This document shows positions 55,393 through 63,957 of a stretch of DNA of 64,000 nt, piece by piece (position 1 is the stretch's first letter; each line of letters starts with the position of its first letter). Origin of the DNA: Gammaproteobacteria bacterium (lineage in GTDB: Bacteria; Pseudomonadota; Gammaproteobacteria; Magnimaribacterales; Magnimaribacteraceae). Location of the stretch: the NCBI GenBank assembly GCA_004214065.1, contig SGZM01000004.1:1-64000 (forward strand), given 5' to 3'. The position numbers and the translations under genes were made by a program. A model generated the notes under the pieces. The model saw only the letters and a list, made by a program, of their open reading frames with translations, was not told the origin of the DNA and did not search any database.

Positions 55393-55578
55393 ATGTGGAT
55401 TATTCTAATTATTGTATTAATGTGCTGGGAGGCTTACTGGACCTACCATGCATGTTGGATAGCTTCTAAACTGGATGAAAAAAAATCTTTCTTTTTTTTT
55501 CTAGTCTTCAATCTATTAGGAATTCCAGAGATAATTTATATTTACAAAAAGAAAAAAGAGTTTGATGCAACCCTGTGA
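55393..55578 (+). CDS. Small two-segment membrane protein, unknown function
   Basis: The 61-residue protein from ATG 55393 has two hydrophobic segments (MWIILIIVLMCWEAYW and FFFFLVFNLLGIPEIIYI) and ends in a lysine-rich tail. The second half resembles the pattern of PLDc_N-like integral segments, but I do not assign a family. A GTG three codons upstream (55384) is a possible start. A 164-bp AT-rich gap precedes it. Confidence 0.55.
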   Translation: MWIILIIVLMCWEAYWTYHACWIASKLDEKKSFFFFLVFNLLGIPEIIYIYKKKKEFDATL

Positions 55579-55624
55579 CGGTTTCACTTAATCGGAGTAA
55601 TTATCACGTATTTAGGAAAGGACT

Positions 55625-55822
55625 ATGATCGAATTAATATTACTTGCTATCTTGATATTTGTTGGAGTTCTCTGGTTTAGAAATTTATCAAAAAAACAAG
55701 ACCAAGAAGAAACTGAGGTTGAAGGAAACTTGCAGGCAAATAAATGGGGAACTTATTTTTCTATAATTATAGTGAGCGGTTTCTTCATTTGGCTTTTAAT
55801 AACTAATGGTAATTTGAATTAA
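55625..55822 (+). CDS. Small two-segment membrane protein, unknown function
   Basis: The 65-residue protein has hydrophobic ends (IELILLAILIFVGVLWF and YFSIIIVSGFFIWLLI) around a charged middle (SKKQDQEETEVEG). The ATG follows the ribosome site AGGAAAGGA. It lies 13 bp before the next small gene, so the two are probably cotranscribed. No family recognised. Confidence 0.6.
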   Translation: MIELILLAILIFVGVLWFRNLSKKQDQEETEVEGNLQANKWGTYFSIIIVSGFFIWLLITNGNLN

Positions 55823-55835
55823 GGGAGATTATTTA

Positions 55836-56066
55836 ATGGATAAAGGTAAAGTTTTTACAATTGGGTTATGGGCGATTCTGGGAGTTAACTATCTATTTGA
55901 TTTTTCTAGTTGGGTAAATTATTTTGCCGTTTTATTATTAGCGATACACCTAATTGAATACGTTGTTTTTTTTAAAAGAATCAAAGACTCTGAAGATAAC
56001 TTATTTTATGGATTTTTAATGACACTAATCTTTGGCGTTTTATATATTCAACCCTTAAAGAAATAA
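55836..56066 (+). CDS. Small membrane protein, DUF1145-like
   Basis: The 76-residue protein has three hydrophobic segments and the pattern W...GVNY, LLLAIHLIEYVVFF and LIFGVLYIQPLKK, which resembles the DUF1145 (YhhL) family with its conserved His and FG-hydrophobic-LQ end. Function of that family is unknown. A GGGAGATT ribosome site precedes the ATG. Confidence 0.6.
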   Translation: MDKGKVFTIGLWAILGVNYLFDFSSWVNYFAVLLLAIHLIEYVVFFKRIKDSEDNLFYGFLMTLIFGVLYIQPLKK

Positions 56067-56117
56067 TGAGTTCAATATCTGTACTTCCCGTGACTGATCA
56101 ATAATCGGAATAGATAG

Positions 56118-56306
56118 ATGAAGAAGATTTTATCCTTTTTGCTTTTCGCCTTTTGCATATTTTTCCTCTTAATAGGCCTATATCTGTCCGGATATTCTTT
56201 TCTTAACTTTTCAGGTAAGTTACTTATAGTCAACTTATTGTCCTCCCTTATGTGCCTTGCGATTTCAAGTGCCTTGTATTTTTTAAGGATTAAGTTGAAC
56301 AGTTGA
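56118..56306 (+). CDS. Small two-segment membrane protein, unknown function
   Basis: The 62-residue protein is almost wholly hydrophobic, with segments at about 4-25 and 33-55 and short basic ends (MKK and RIKLNS). No family recognised. It is the last of the tiny genes before pip, 51 bp after the DUF1145-like gene. Confidence 0.5.
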   Translation: MKKILSFLLFAFCIFFLLIGLYLSGYSFLNFSGKLLIVNLLSSLMCLAISSALYFLRIKLNS

Positions 56307-56354
56307 AATCGTCCACTAATCTAGTTATAAATTAATTAGTAATAATCTAAAAAG

Positions 56355-57314
56355 ATGAAGTTGTTTAATAAAAAAAATAAATTATTTCCTGCTATAGAAC
56401 CATATGATTCTGGGTTCATTAAGAAAGGAATTCATGAAATTTATTATGAACAAAGTGGTAATCCCAAAGGCAAACCGGCTATCTTTCTTCATGGTGGTCC
56501 AGGAGGCGGTGCTGGAGGCTTCTCCAGAAGATTCTTTAATCCAAAGAAGTACAGGATAGTCCTTTTTGATCAAAGAGGATGTGGAAAAAGTAAACCGCAT
56601 GCCTCCTTAGAAGACAATACTACTTGGCATTTGGTAGAAGATATCGAATCTATAAGAGAACAATTAGATATTGAAAAATGGCTAGTCTTTGGTGGGTCTT
56701 GGGGAAGTACCTTAGCTTTAGCTTACGCACAAAGTCATCCTCAGCGCGTCAGTGAGCTCGTGCTAAGGGGAATATTCATGCTCAGAGAAAAAGAACTTCA
56801 ATGGTTTTATCAGTATGGTGCAAGTGAAATATATCCTGAGGCGTGGCAAGGATTTTTAGAAGAGATCCCTCAAGAGAAGAGAACTAATCTTATCGAAGCT
56901 TATAGAGAAATCTTTGGTGGTGATGATGAAGAAAAAAAGCTATCTGCAGCAAAAGCATGGTCGAAATGGGAGGCTTCTACCAGCTTCATTAACCACAATC
57001 CAGAAGCAGTTAAAGAATCTATCAATAATCAATTTGCTTTAGCTTTCGCACTTATTGAAAATCATTATTTTGTTAATAAAGGCTTCTTAGATCATGAAAA
57101 TCAACTTTTAGATAATATTGAAAAAATTAGACATATACCGGCAGTTATTGTCCAAGGTAGATATGATGTTGTATGCCCTCCAACAACAGCTTATGAATTA
57201 CATCAAAGATGGCCTGAATCAGAATTAAAGATAGCCCCTTTCTCGGGTCATTCAGCATTTGAAGAGGAAATCACGGATTTGCTCATAGAGACTACAAATA
57301 ATTTCAGCAAATAA
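56355..57314 (+). CDS. pip: Proline iminopeptidase (alpha/beta hydrolase)
   Basis: The 319-residue enzyme removes amino-terminal proline from peptides. It shows LHGGPGGGAGGFSRRFF (oxyanion region), DQRGCGKSKP, the nucleophile elbow GGSWGSTLALAYA near residue 115, QGRYDVVCPP with the Asp, and FSGHSAFE with the His. These match the classical Pip family (S33). It stands alone, with 56 bp before the next gene. Confidence 0.93.
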   Translation: MKLFNKKNKLFPAIEPYDSGFIKKGIHEIYYEQSGNPKGKPAIFLHGGPGGGAGGFSRRFFNPKKYRIVLFDQRGCGKSKPHASLEDNTTWHLVEDIESIREQLDIEKWLVFGGSWGSTLALAYAQSHPQRVSELVLRGIFMLREKELQWFYQYGASEIYPEAWQGFLEEIPQEKRTNLIEAYREIFGGDDEEKKLSAAKAWSKWEASTSFINHNPEAVKESINNQFALAFALIENHYFVNKGFLDHENQLLDNIEKIRHIPAVIVQGRYDVVCPPTTAYELHQRWPESELKIAPFSGHSAFEEEITDLLIETTNNFSK

Positions 57315-57370
57315 ATTTTCTTCTCATTCTAAAATTTAATATTTTTGAATAATTCGTTTAAACTAAATTC

Positions 57371-58261
57371 ATGGGAGAAATTAGGCACGTTTCAATAGAC
57401 ACCCCTATCGAAGAGATACTCAGCATTTTAGAAGAAGATGCAGGATTAATTATCGACAACTATCTTAGTAAGGAAAACGTAAATTTAATCAAAGACGACC
57501 TGAGACCTTATCTAGAGGTAACTAGACATGGGCAAGATGAGTTTACAGGTTTTGAGACTAAAAGAGTTGGTGCACTAATGGCAAGATCTAAAACTTGCCA
57601 AGATTTAGCGTTAGATCCATTAATCAATGACATGGTTGATAATTTCCTTGGACCTCATTGTGAGAACTATCAATTACATTTCACATCAGCCATACAAATA
57701 GGCCCTGGGGAATCAAGCCAGATTCTCCACAGAGATAGAGGATTATGGGGTGGGTATATCCCAAGAAGAATAGAAACTCAATTCAGTACCGTCTGGGCAA
57801 TTACTGACTTCACTAAAGAGAATGGCGCTACTCAAGTTGTACCTGGATCTCACAAATGGGATAAAAATAGACAACCTCTTCCTGAAGAAATAGCTTACGC
57901 TGAGATGGAGGCAGGTTCTGTCTTTATATATACAGGATCTGTCTTACACGGAGGTGGTACCAATACGACTAGAGAATCAAGATTAGGAGTGTTTCTTCAC
58001 TATGCTCCTGGCTGGCTTAGACAAGAGGAAAATCAGTATTTATCTTGCCCTCCGGAAATAGCTAAAACTTTTAGCCCTGAACTGAGATCTTTAATAGGTT
58101 ATTCTAAAGGTGGTTATGTTTTAGGCTTTTTTTCAGATCCAACTGATGAAGAGGGAAAACTTGAATCAGTATCCCCTGAAAAGTTATTTGGTGAATCAAA
58201 TGACAAATACGAAAACCTAGCTACTCCAGAAAATTTAGTAAAAGAATCTACGAAACAATAA
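57371..58261 (+). CDS. Phytanoyl-CoA dioxygenase family protein
   Basis: The 296-residue protein is an Fe(II)/2-oxoglutarate oxygenase of PhyH type. Its iron site is HRDRG (near residue 121, HxD) and the distal His in LHGGGTNT near 196, followed by the Arg in RESRLG that binds 2-oxoglutarate. The substrate is unknown. It is 12 bp before a MATE exporter, hinting that the product may be exported. It has low similarity to the second PhyH protein at 59630. Confidence 0.88.
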   Translation: MGEIRHVSIDTPIEEILSILEEDAGLIIDNYLSKENVNLIKDDLRPYLEVTRHGQDEFTGFETKRVGALMARSKTCQDLALDPLINDMVDNFLGPHCENYQLHFTSAIQIGPGESSQILHRDRGLWGGYIPRRIETQFSTVWAITDFTKENGATQVVPGSHKWDKNRQPLPEEIAYAEMEAGSVFIYTGSVLHGGGTNTTRESRLGVFLHYAPGWLRQEENQYLSCPPEIAKTFSPELRSLIGYSKGGYVLGFFSDPTDEEGKLESVSPEKLFGESNDKYENLATPENLVKESTKQ

Positions 58262-58273
58262 ACTAAAGGATTA

Positions 58274-59623
58274 GTGGACAATAGAACTCAAGAGTTCCTT
58301 TCGCAACCTGTAATGCCCTTGCTGATAAGAATGTCAGCACCAAATACTATTGCTTTTTTTATTCAGTCGATAGTTGTACTCACGGAAGTTTGGTTTATAA
58401 GTAAGCTAGGGACAAATTCTCTAGCAGCTGTGGCTCTTGCTTTTCCTTTATTGATGATCACTCAGACTATGTCTGGAGGTGCCCTTGGGGGAGCAGTAAC
58501 ATCTGCCATAGCTCGTAGCATGGGTGCAAATGATATTGATAAAGCTGAAAAATTGATTTGGCATTCGATTGTTATTTCTCTTGGTGGGGCCCTAACCTTC
58601 TTAATGATTTTTTTATTATTTGGAAAGCAACTGCTTTTCTTACTAGGAGGGAGAGGAGATATTCTTCAAGAGTCATATATGTATTGTTCTGTGCTGTTTT
58701 TTGGAGGCCTAATACTCTGGTTATCCGGAAGTCTAAGTGCAGTATTAAGAGGAATGGGAAATATGCGCTTTCCAGCAACTCTCATGGTTTGCACCTCTTT
58801 TTTACAAGTTCTTCTCTCAGGTGGATTTATCTTAGGATGGTATGGATTTCCTCAAATAGGTGTTCCTGGTGCGGCAGTTGCAACTCTAATAAGTGCAAGT
58901 TTAATGGTCGCAATCATAATAATGAAACTAGTAAGTAAGTCCGTTCCTGTTAGATTAAGAATTAGTAAATTCTTATTTAGTAAACATTTATTCAATAATA
59001 TTTTTGAAGTTGCAGTACCGGCCTCAGTATCACCATTGCTTACAGTAGGTACCATATTAGTTCTCACTGGGTTGGTAGGAACTTTTGGTACCGAGGCATT
59101 AGCAGGCTATGGGATTGGATCTAGAGTGGAGTTTCTTATGATTCCTCTGATTTTCGGTATAGGAACAGCAATGACTTCAATAGTTGGAGCGAATATTGGA
59201 GCACAAAATATAGAAAGAGCCGAAACAGTTGGAATCTATGGAGGAACCACTGCTGGAATTGTTTCAATCTTTATAGGTCTCACTTTAGCAATATTCCCAG
59301 ATGCTTGGATTCAGTTTTTTACAGATGACCCAAAAGCTTATGAAGTTACGAAGAAATATATTCAAATTGTTGGTCCATTTTATATATTTCAGGGCATAGG
59401 CCTCTCTCTTTACTTCGCATCGCAAGGAGCAAATGCCATGAAATGGCCAACTGTAGCAACAATAGCTAGATTTTTAATAGCGAGTATTGGTGGAGGAATT
59501 TCTATCTATTGGCTGGATCTCGGTATTGAATCAATATTTATCTCTTCATCTTTAGCAATGATGGTGTTTGGTACCATGATCTTTATATCAATCAAAAGAG
59601 GGGCTTGGAGGATAAATACCTGA
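58274..59623 (+). CDS. MATE family efflux transporter
   Basis: The 449-residue protein has about 12 hydrophobic segments in two similar halves and the MATE pattern (PLLIRMSAPNTIAFF at the start, VWFISKLGTNSLAAVALAFP, GAAVATLIS and GIGTAMTSIVGANIGAQN). It exchanges Na+ or H+ for an exported compound. Start is GTG at 58274, 12 bp after the dioxygenase. Its end is 6 bp from the converging second PhyH gene. Confidence 0.9.
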   Translation: MDNRTQEFLSQPVMPLLIRMSAPNTIAFFIQSIVVLTEVWFISKLGTNSLAAVALAFPLLMITQTMSGGALGGAVTSAIARSMGANDIDKAEKLIWHSIVISLGGALTFLMIFLLFGKQLLFLLGGRGDILQESYMYCSVLFFGGLILWLSGSLSAVLRGMGNMRFPATLMVCTSFLQVLLSGGFILGWYGFPQIGVPGAAVATLISASLMVAIIIMKLVSKSVPVRLRISKFLFSKHLFNNIFEVAVPASVSPLLTVGTILVLTGLVGTFGTEALAGYGIGSRVEFLMIPLIFGIGTAMTSIVGANIGAQNIERAETVGIYGGTTAGIVSIFIGLTLAIFPDAWIQFFTDDPKAYEVTKKYIQIVGPFYIFQGIGLSLYFASQGANAMKWPTVATIARFLIASIGGGISIYWLDLGIESIFISSSLAMMVFGTMIFISIKRGAWRINT

Positions 59624-59629
59624 AGTTTC

Positions 59630-60406
59630 TTATATATTCTGAATTTCTCCTGATTTTAATGCAGCCCTTTCTGTAGGTTGATAAGTAATTATATATGCCC
59701 TTCTCTCTTGATCAGATCGATTTGCGGATGAACCATGAACTAAGTGAGGGTTAAAGAAGATTAGAGAACCTGCCTCAGCTTCAAGATCTACAGAATGCTT
59801 GATATTGAAACATTCTTTGTCAGTATAAAATCCGCCCAGCTGCGAATCATCAAAAGTTCCCGGCAAGCAACCTTTCTTATGACTGCCTCGAATAACACTA
59901 AAACACCCATTATTTTTATCAGATGAATCGAGACATAAGTAAACATTAGGTAAAGAATCTACATCCTTACTATCGTGAATCCAATAGGGAGAATCTTGAT
60001 GCCAGCCAAAGCCCGATCCAACTTTTGGTCTTTTAAGATTCAATTTATCAGTCCAAAGGCTAAGATTATCAACAGATAAGATCGACTTGATCGGATCCGT
60101 TAGTCTTTTATCTGCAATTACTTTATCCAGCTCATTATTTAAGAAGTGAGCAGGTTCTATAACTTTTAGATATTGACTGTATGGATCCGGTTCATATTGA
60201 AGAGTTAAATAATCTATATCAACAAATTTTTTTTTGTCTAAAAAATATTCTTTACCACTATCAGAAACGGAATGAGCCTTGAGTACAGTAGCCTCAAATA
60301 TATCCCTAAGATTTTCTAGCTCCTCTGATACGAATTGATTTGGTCGAACAAGAAAGCCATCCTCAAGGTATCGACTATGCTCTTTATCAGTAAGAAAAAA
60401 GGACAC
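59630..60406 (-). CDS. Phytanoyl-CoA dioxygenase family protein, second type
   Basis: The 258-residue protein is another PhyH-type Fe(II)/2OG oxygenase, with FGWHQDSPYW (HxD near residue 137) and HLVHGSSANRSDQERRAY (distal His and 2-oxoglutarate Arg). It resembles the ectoine-hydroxylase-like branch in overall shape, but no ectoine genes are nearby. Start is GTG at 60406 after AAGGTAA. It lies 6 bp after the MAPEG gene on the same strand. Confidence 0.88.
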   Translation of the reverse strand: MSFFLTDKEHSRYLEDGFLVRPNQFVSEELENLRDIFEATVLKAHSVSDSGKEYFLDKKKFVDIDYLTLQYEPDPYSQYLKVIEPAHFLNNELDKVIADKRLTDPIKSILSVDNLSLWTDKLNLKRPKVGSGFGWHQDSPYWIHDSKDVDSLPNVYLCLDSSDKNNGCFSVIRGSHKKGCLPGTFDDSQLGGFYTDKECFNIKHSVDLEAEAGSLIFFNPHLVHGSSANRSDQERRAYIITYQPTERAALKSGEIQNI

Positions 60407-60412
60407 TTACCT

Positions 60413-60775
60413 TTAGATAAGTGAAATACCCATCATAATTAGACAAATGATGGAAACAAACCAAAGGATTGTTCTTAGATATAAAATGCCAAACATATAG
60501 GAAAAGTAATAAAGCACTCTAGAACCTAGCCAGAACATTGCTAGATTGAAGTTATCTATATCGAGCATTATGGATAAAAGGCTTAAGGCTAAGAATGCGG
60601 GTAAGCTTTCAAGGATATTATTTCCAGCTCTTCTTGTTCGGCCAACAATGGACGCCTCTTCCACTGAACCTTCTCTGTTAGAAATAAGAAAGTCTAAGTT
60701 TTTACTATTTAGTAAAGCTGGAGTTAATAATTGTATAAGGGTTAATAATAAGGCGAGAAGAATTAATGTAATCAT
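60413..60775 (-). CDS. MAPEG family membrane protein
   Basis: The 120-residue protein has four hydrophobic segments and the MAPEG motif GRTRRAGNNILESLPAFLAL near residue 45. MAPEG members use glutathione in lipid and xenobiotic metabolism, but many bacterial ones are uncharacterised. It is the first gene of a pair with the PhyH gene. Confidence 0.88.
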   Translation of the reverse strand: MITLILLALLLTLIQLLTPALLNSKNLDFLISNREGSVEEASIVGRTRRAGNNILESLPAFLALSLLSIMLDIDNFNLAMFWLGSRVLYYFSYMFGILYLRTILWFVSIICLIMMGISLI

Positions 60776-60851
60776 TATAAATATCCTGTGTTAGTCTCAC
60801 CTAAAGATTAAACTAGATTAACCTTAAATTAAACCCCAATTTAAAAGATAA

Positions 60852-61520
60852 ATGAGATTCCTAAATAGAATTTTTACGATTAAGAATGTACCTTCTGTTA
60901 ATTGGAGCTCTGAATTTCCTCTAAATACCAGACCAAGATTTATCACGTTGCTGATGCTTGTAATTGGTCTTTTCTTATTTGGCTTAGGTGAGGCTATTAT
61001 TATAGGAAGCGGTTCTGGAGTTAGTCCTTGGACCGTATTAGCCCAAGGAATTTCTTCAAAGTCTGGCCTCTCAATTGGAATGGCTACCTTTCTAATTAGC
61101 GTATCTATTCTTGTGTTCTGGATACCTTTGAAACAGGTTCCAGGGATAGGAACTATTCTAAATGCTATCATTATTGCTTCTGCTATAGACTTAACTCTTC
61201 CTTACTTGCCTCATCCTGATTCCTTGGTCTTAAAAATATTACAAGCGTGTTTTGGTATCTTAATTGTGGGAATTGGAAGTGGTATCTATCTCTCTAGCAA
61301 TCTGGGTCCGGGACCAAGAGATGGTCTAATGGTTGGACTACAGAAAAAAACCGATACTTCAATAGCTACCATCAGAACTATTATTGAACTTTCCGCAGTA
61401 CTAATGGGATGGATGCTTGGAGGGCTAGTCGGGATTGGAACAATTCTATTTGTCTTCGGAATTGGTCCATGTGTTGGTATTGGACTAACTTTAGTTGAAA
61501 AATTTTCAAAACGACCTTGA
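60852..61520 (+). CDS. YczE/YitT-like integral membrane protein (COG2364)
   Basis: The 222-residue protein has about six hydrophobic segments. Repeated motifs SGSGVSPWTVLAQGIS and SNLGPGPRDGLMVGLQKK, one in each half, mark the YczE group of membrane proteins. The transported or bound molecule is unknown. It has 76 bp before it and 64 bp after it. Confidence 0.82.
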   Translation: MRFLNRIFTIKNVPSVNWSSEFPLNTRPRFITLLMLVIGLFLFGLGEAIIIGSGSGVSPWTVLAQGISSKSGLSIGMATFLISVSILVFWIPLKQVPGIGTILNAIIIASAIDLTLPYLPHPDSLVLKILQACFGILIVGIGSGIYLSSNLGPGPRDGLMVGLQKKTDTSIATIRTIIELSAVLMGWMLGGLVGIGTILFVFGIGPCVGIGLTLVEKFSKRP

Positions 61521-61584
61521 TTTAAATTACTTGAAAAGTAACTTATTGTCTCTTCTAATGGACTATCAACAACATTAAATTATT

Positions 61585-62454
61585 ATGAAAAGAAGCGTAA
61601 CCATTCCATCTACAATTATTTCAATTGCTTTAGGGATACTTATTGCCACTGCAGGAAGCCAAGGTTCAGAAAGCTATAATGGGATAGCGTTATTTGCTAT
61701 CTGTGCATCAGTTAGCTTTTTATTACATTGGATAATATTCATACCTTCATATATTTATCAAACCGAACACTATTTTGATTTAACTGGATCAATCTCTTAT
61801 CTGAGTGCAATAGCCTTAGGGTTTTATCTAAATCCATCGATGGATCCGAGAGATCTCCTAATAGGAGCTTTAATTTCTATTTGGGCACTAAGGCTGGGTT
61901 CTTTCCTTTTTATGAGAGTTAAGCAAGATGGAAAAGACGATAGATTTACAATCATGAAAACTCAATTTCACTGGTACATAATGACGTGGACCATAGGTGG
62001 ACTCTGGGTTTTCCTCACCATGGCAGCAGGTCTTGCTGCAATCACTTCTAATGTTAATGTACCTCTAGGTGTAATGGCGTATTTAGGTTTATCTCTATGG
62101 ATTTTTGGTTTTTCTATTGAAGTAATAGCAGATAGGCAAAAAAGAAATTTTAAAAAGCGACAGAATAAAGATAAAGAATTTATTACCAGTGGACTTTGGG
62201 CCTGGTCGAGGCATCCTAATTATTTTGGCGAGATTACCTTATGGTTAGGGCTTACTCTAATAGCCTTTCCAGTTTTAAGTGGTTGGCAACTAGTTACCCT
62301 CATATCTCCTGTCTTCGTTTATATACTTCTGACTAGAATTAGTGGAATACCATTGTTAGAAAATAGAGGTATGAAAAAGTGGGGTTCTGATCCGGAATAT
62401 ATCGACTATTTAGAAAGAACACCTTCCTTGGTGATGAGAAAACCTAAAAAATAA
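61585..62454 (+). CDS. DUF1295 / steroid 5-alpha-reductase-like membrane protein
   Basis: The 289-residue protein has seven to eight hydrophobic segments and the family signature GLWAWSRHPNYFGEITLWLG near residue 214, an NADPH-binding region of the steroid reductase/isoprenylcysteine methyltransferase superfamily. It carries charged motifs RVKQDGKDDRF. The substrate cannot be told; bacterial DUF1295 proteins are mostly uncharacterised. Confidence 0.87.
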   Translation: MKRSVTIPSTIISIALGILIATAGSQGSESYNGIALFAICASVSFLLHWIIFIPSYIYQTEHYFDLTGSISYLSAIALGFYLNPSMDPRDLLIGALISIWALRLGSFLFMRVKQDGKDDRFTIMKTQFHWYIMTWTIGGLWVFLTMAAGLAAITSNVNVPLGVMAYLGLSLWIFGFSIEVIADRQKRNFKKRQNKDKEFITSGLWAWSRHPNYFGEITLWLGLTLIAFPVLSGWQLVTLISPVFVYILLTRISGIPLLENRGMKKWGSDPEYIDYLERTPSLVMRKPKK

Positions 62455-62472
62455 AAAATTGGAGTTATTAAA

Positions 62473-62895
62473 ATGACGAGACAAGAACAAACCGGTGGAT
62501 GTTTATGCGGAAAAGTAAGCTATCTTTTCAATAAAGATGAAGTGATATCAGCTCATCATTGTCACTGTGTTGACTGTAAAAAAAGCACTGGTAGCGGTAA
62601 AGCAACAATACTATTAATTCCCAATAATTCCCTAAAAGTAAAAGGTAGCCTAAAATTCTTTACTGTTACTGGTTCGGCTGGTTCAAATGTTTCAAGAGGG
62701 TTTTGTGAAGAGTGTGGGTCACCTCTCATTTCCTTCGTAGAAGAAAACCCAGATATCAAATTCATCAAAGCGGGGAGTATTGATGACTCTTCTTGGGTTA
62801 CTGCTAACTCTAATTTTTGGAGCTCCACTGCAAGTCCTTGGTCGCCTGCAGATGAAAAGATAAATAACTTTACACATAATCCTGATTTCGTATAA
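62473..62895 (+). CDS. GFA domain protein (glutathione-dependent formaldehyde-activating-like)
   Basis: The 140-residue protein binds zinc through GGCLCGKVSY, HHCHCVDCKKSTGS and FCEECGSPL, the Cys pattern of the GFA/CENP-V fold. Despite the family name, most members have no proven link to formaldehyde. A GGAGTTATT ribosome site precedes the ATG. It is 3 bp before zapE. Confidence 0.9.
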   Translation: MTRQEQTGGCLCGKVSYLFNKDEVISAHHCHCVDCKKSTGSGKATILLIPNNSLKVKGSLKFFTVTGSAGSNVSRGFCEECGSPLISFVEENPDIKFIKAGSIDDSSWVTANSNFWSSTASPWSPADEKINNFTHNPDFV

Positions 62896-62898
62896 ACA

Positions 62899-63957
62899 TT
62901 GAAACCATCCGATCTCTACTCCAAGTTAATTGAAGATGGGCAACTGAGCTTTGACGAAGCGCAAGCTGCTCTCTTAGATGAACTTGATAAACTAAGTGAT
63001 AATCTCGCTAAACGATCTAGATCTTGGTTTAGTCGAAAACCAATCAATGGCTTTTATATCAGAGGTGAAGTTGGAAGAGGGAAAACTCAAATCATGGATA
63101 TTTTCTTTGAAACTCTGGATGTTAAGAAAAAAAAGAGAGTTCATTTTCATAGATTCATGAAAATACTTCATGATGATTTAGATAAGATATCGGGACAAAA
63201 AGATCCCTTAAAAATAGCTGCAAAGAATATTTCAAATGAAACAGAAGTCCTTTGCTTTGATGAGTTTTATGTTGAAGATATTGGAGATGCAATGTTACTT
63301 GGGAGATTTATAAATGAGTTATTCGAAAATCAAGTAACACTCATTACAACTTCAAATACCCATCCTGATAATCTATATAAAGATGGACTTCATCGGTCTA
63401 GATTCCTTCCGGCAATAGAATCCATAAAAAAGCACTGTGAGATATATGAATTAAACTCGGCCCAAGATTATCGTCTTAGAACACTTGAACAGTTAGAAAT
63501 ATTTACTGTAGGAGAGCAGGCTGAAGGAAGGAAAAAATTGGAATCTAATTTCTCTGAACTAACTAATAATGAATTTATAGAAGATGGGAATATACAGATT
63601 CTAGGAAGAAAAATTAAAACTATTAGACTAGCTAAAGGATCTGTCTGGTTGTCATTTCATGAGATCTGTGAAGGACCAAGAAGCGCGAAAGATTATATTG
63701 AGGTATGTAGTGAGTTCCATACTCTCTTTGTATCTGGCATTCCAGTCATGAGGGCTGAAAATGATGACTCAGCGAGAAGGTTTATTGCCTTGGTAGATGA
63801 ATGCTACGAAAGGAATGTGAACTTAATCCTATCTATGGAAGCAGACTTGAAAGAAATTTATATAGGTGAACGATTATTTGAACCCTTTAAAAGAACTATC
63901 AGTAGATTAGAAGAAATGAGGTCAAGAGAATATCTCTCAAGACCTCATCTAATATAA
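62899..63957 (+). CDS. zapE: Cell division ATPase ZapE (AFG1-like)
   Basis: The 352-residue AAA+-type protein has Walker A GEVGRGKTQIMD near residue 57, the following VHFHRFM, Walker B VLCFDEFYVEDIGDAM near 115 and TTSNTHPDNLY. ZapE associates with the divisome in E. coli, and the mitochondrial relative AFG1 acts in respiratory-complex quality control. The start is TTG at 62899. The gene normally lies near rplM-rpsI, which are not in the window. Confidence 0.92.
   Translation: MKPSDLYSKLIEDGQLSFDEAQAALLDELDKLSDNLAKRSRSWFSRKPINGFYIRGEVGRGKTQIMDIFFETLDVKKKKRVHFHRFMKILHDDLDKISGQKDPLKIAAKNISNETEVLCFDEFYVEDIGDAMLLGRFINELFENQVTLITTSNTHPDNLYKDGLHRSRFLPAIESIKKHCEIYELNSAQDYRLRTLEQLEIFTVGEQAEGRKKLESNFSELTNNEFIEDGNIQILGRKIKTIRLAKGSVWLSFHEICEGPRSAKDYIEVCSEFHTLFVSGIPVMRAENDDSARRFIALVDECYERNVNLILSMEADLKEIYIGERLFEPFKRTISRLEEMRSREYLSRPHLI
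63916..63948 (-). terminator. Hairpin at the zapE 3' end
   Basis: ATGAGGTC (63916-63923) pairs with GACCTCAT (63941-63948), enclosing an inner AGAGA/TCTCT stem. On the minus strand it is followed by ATTTCTTCT, so it could end the gene entering from the right edge. It overlaps the last codons of zapE. Confidence 0.35.

Noticed and set aside
55315-55467. 50-codon frame starting MKVLNDDIHRK before the small gene at 55393
   Set aside because: It overlaps most of the better-supported membrane protein frame in another phase, and no ribosome site is visible. I kept the 55393 frame because of its clear two-segment hydrophobic pattern.
52288-56306. Integrative island with att sites
   Set aside because: The tRNA edge suggests one, but I found no integrase, no recombinase and no second copy of the tRNA-Phe 3' end before pip, so I did not call a mobile element.
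52288-56306. Integron cassette array
   Set aside because: Small genes with repeated leaders recall cassettes, but no attC-like GTTRRRY/RYYYAAC pairs and no intI were seen, and one gene runs on the other strand.
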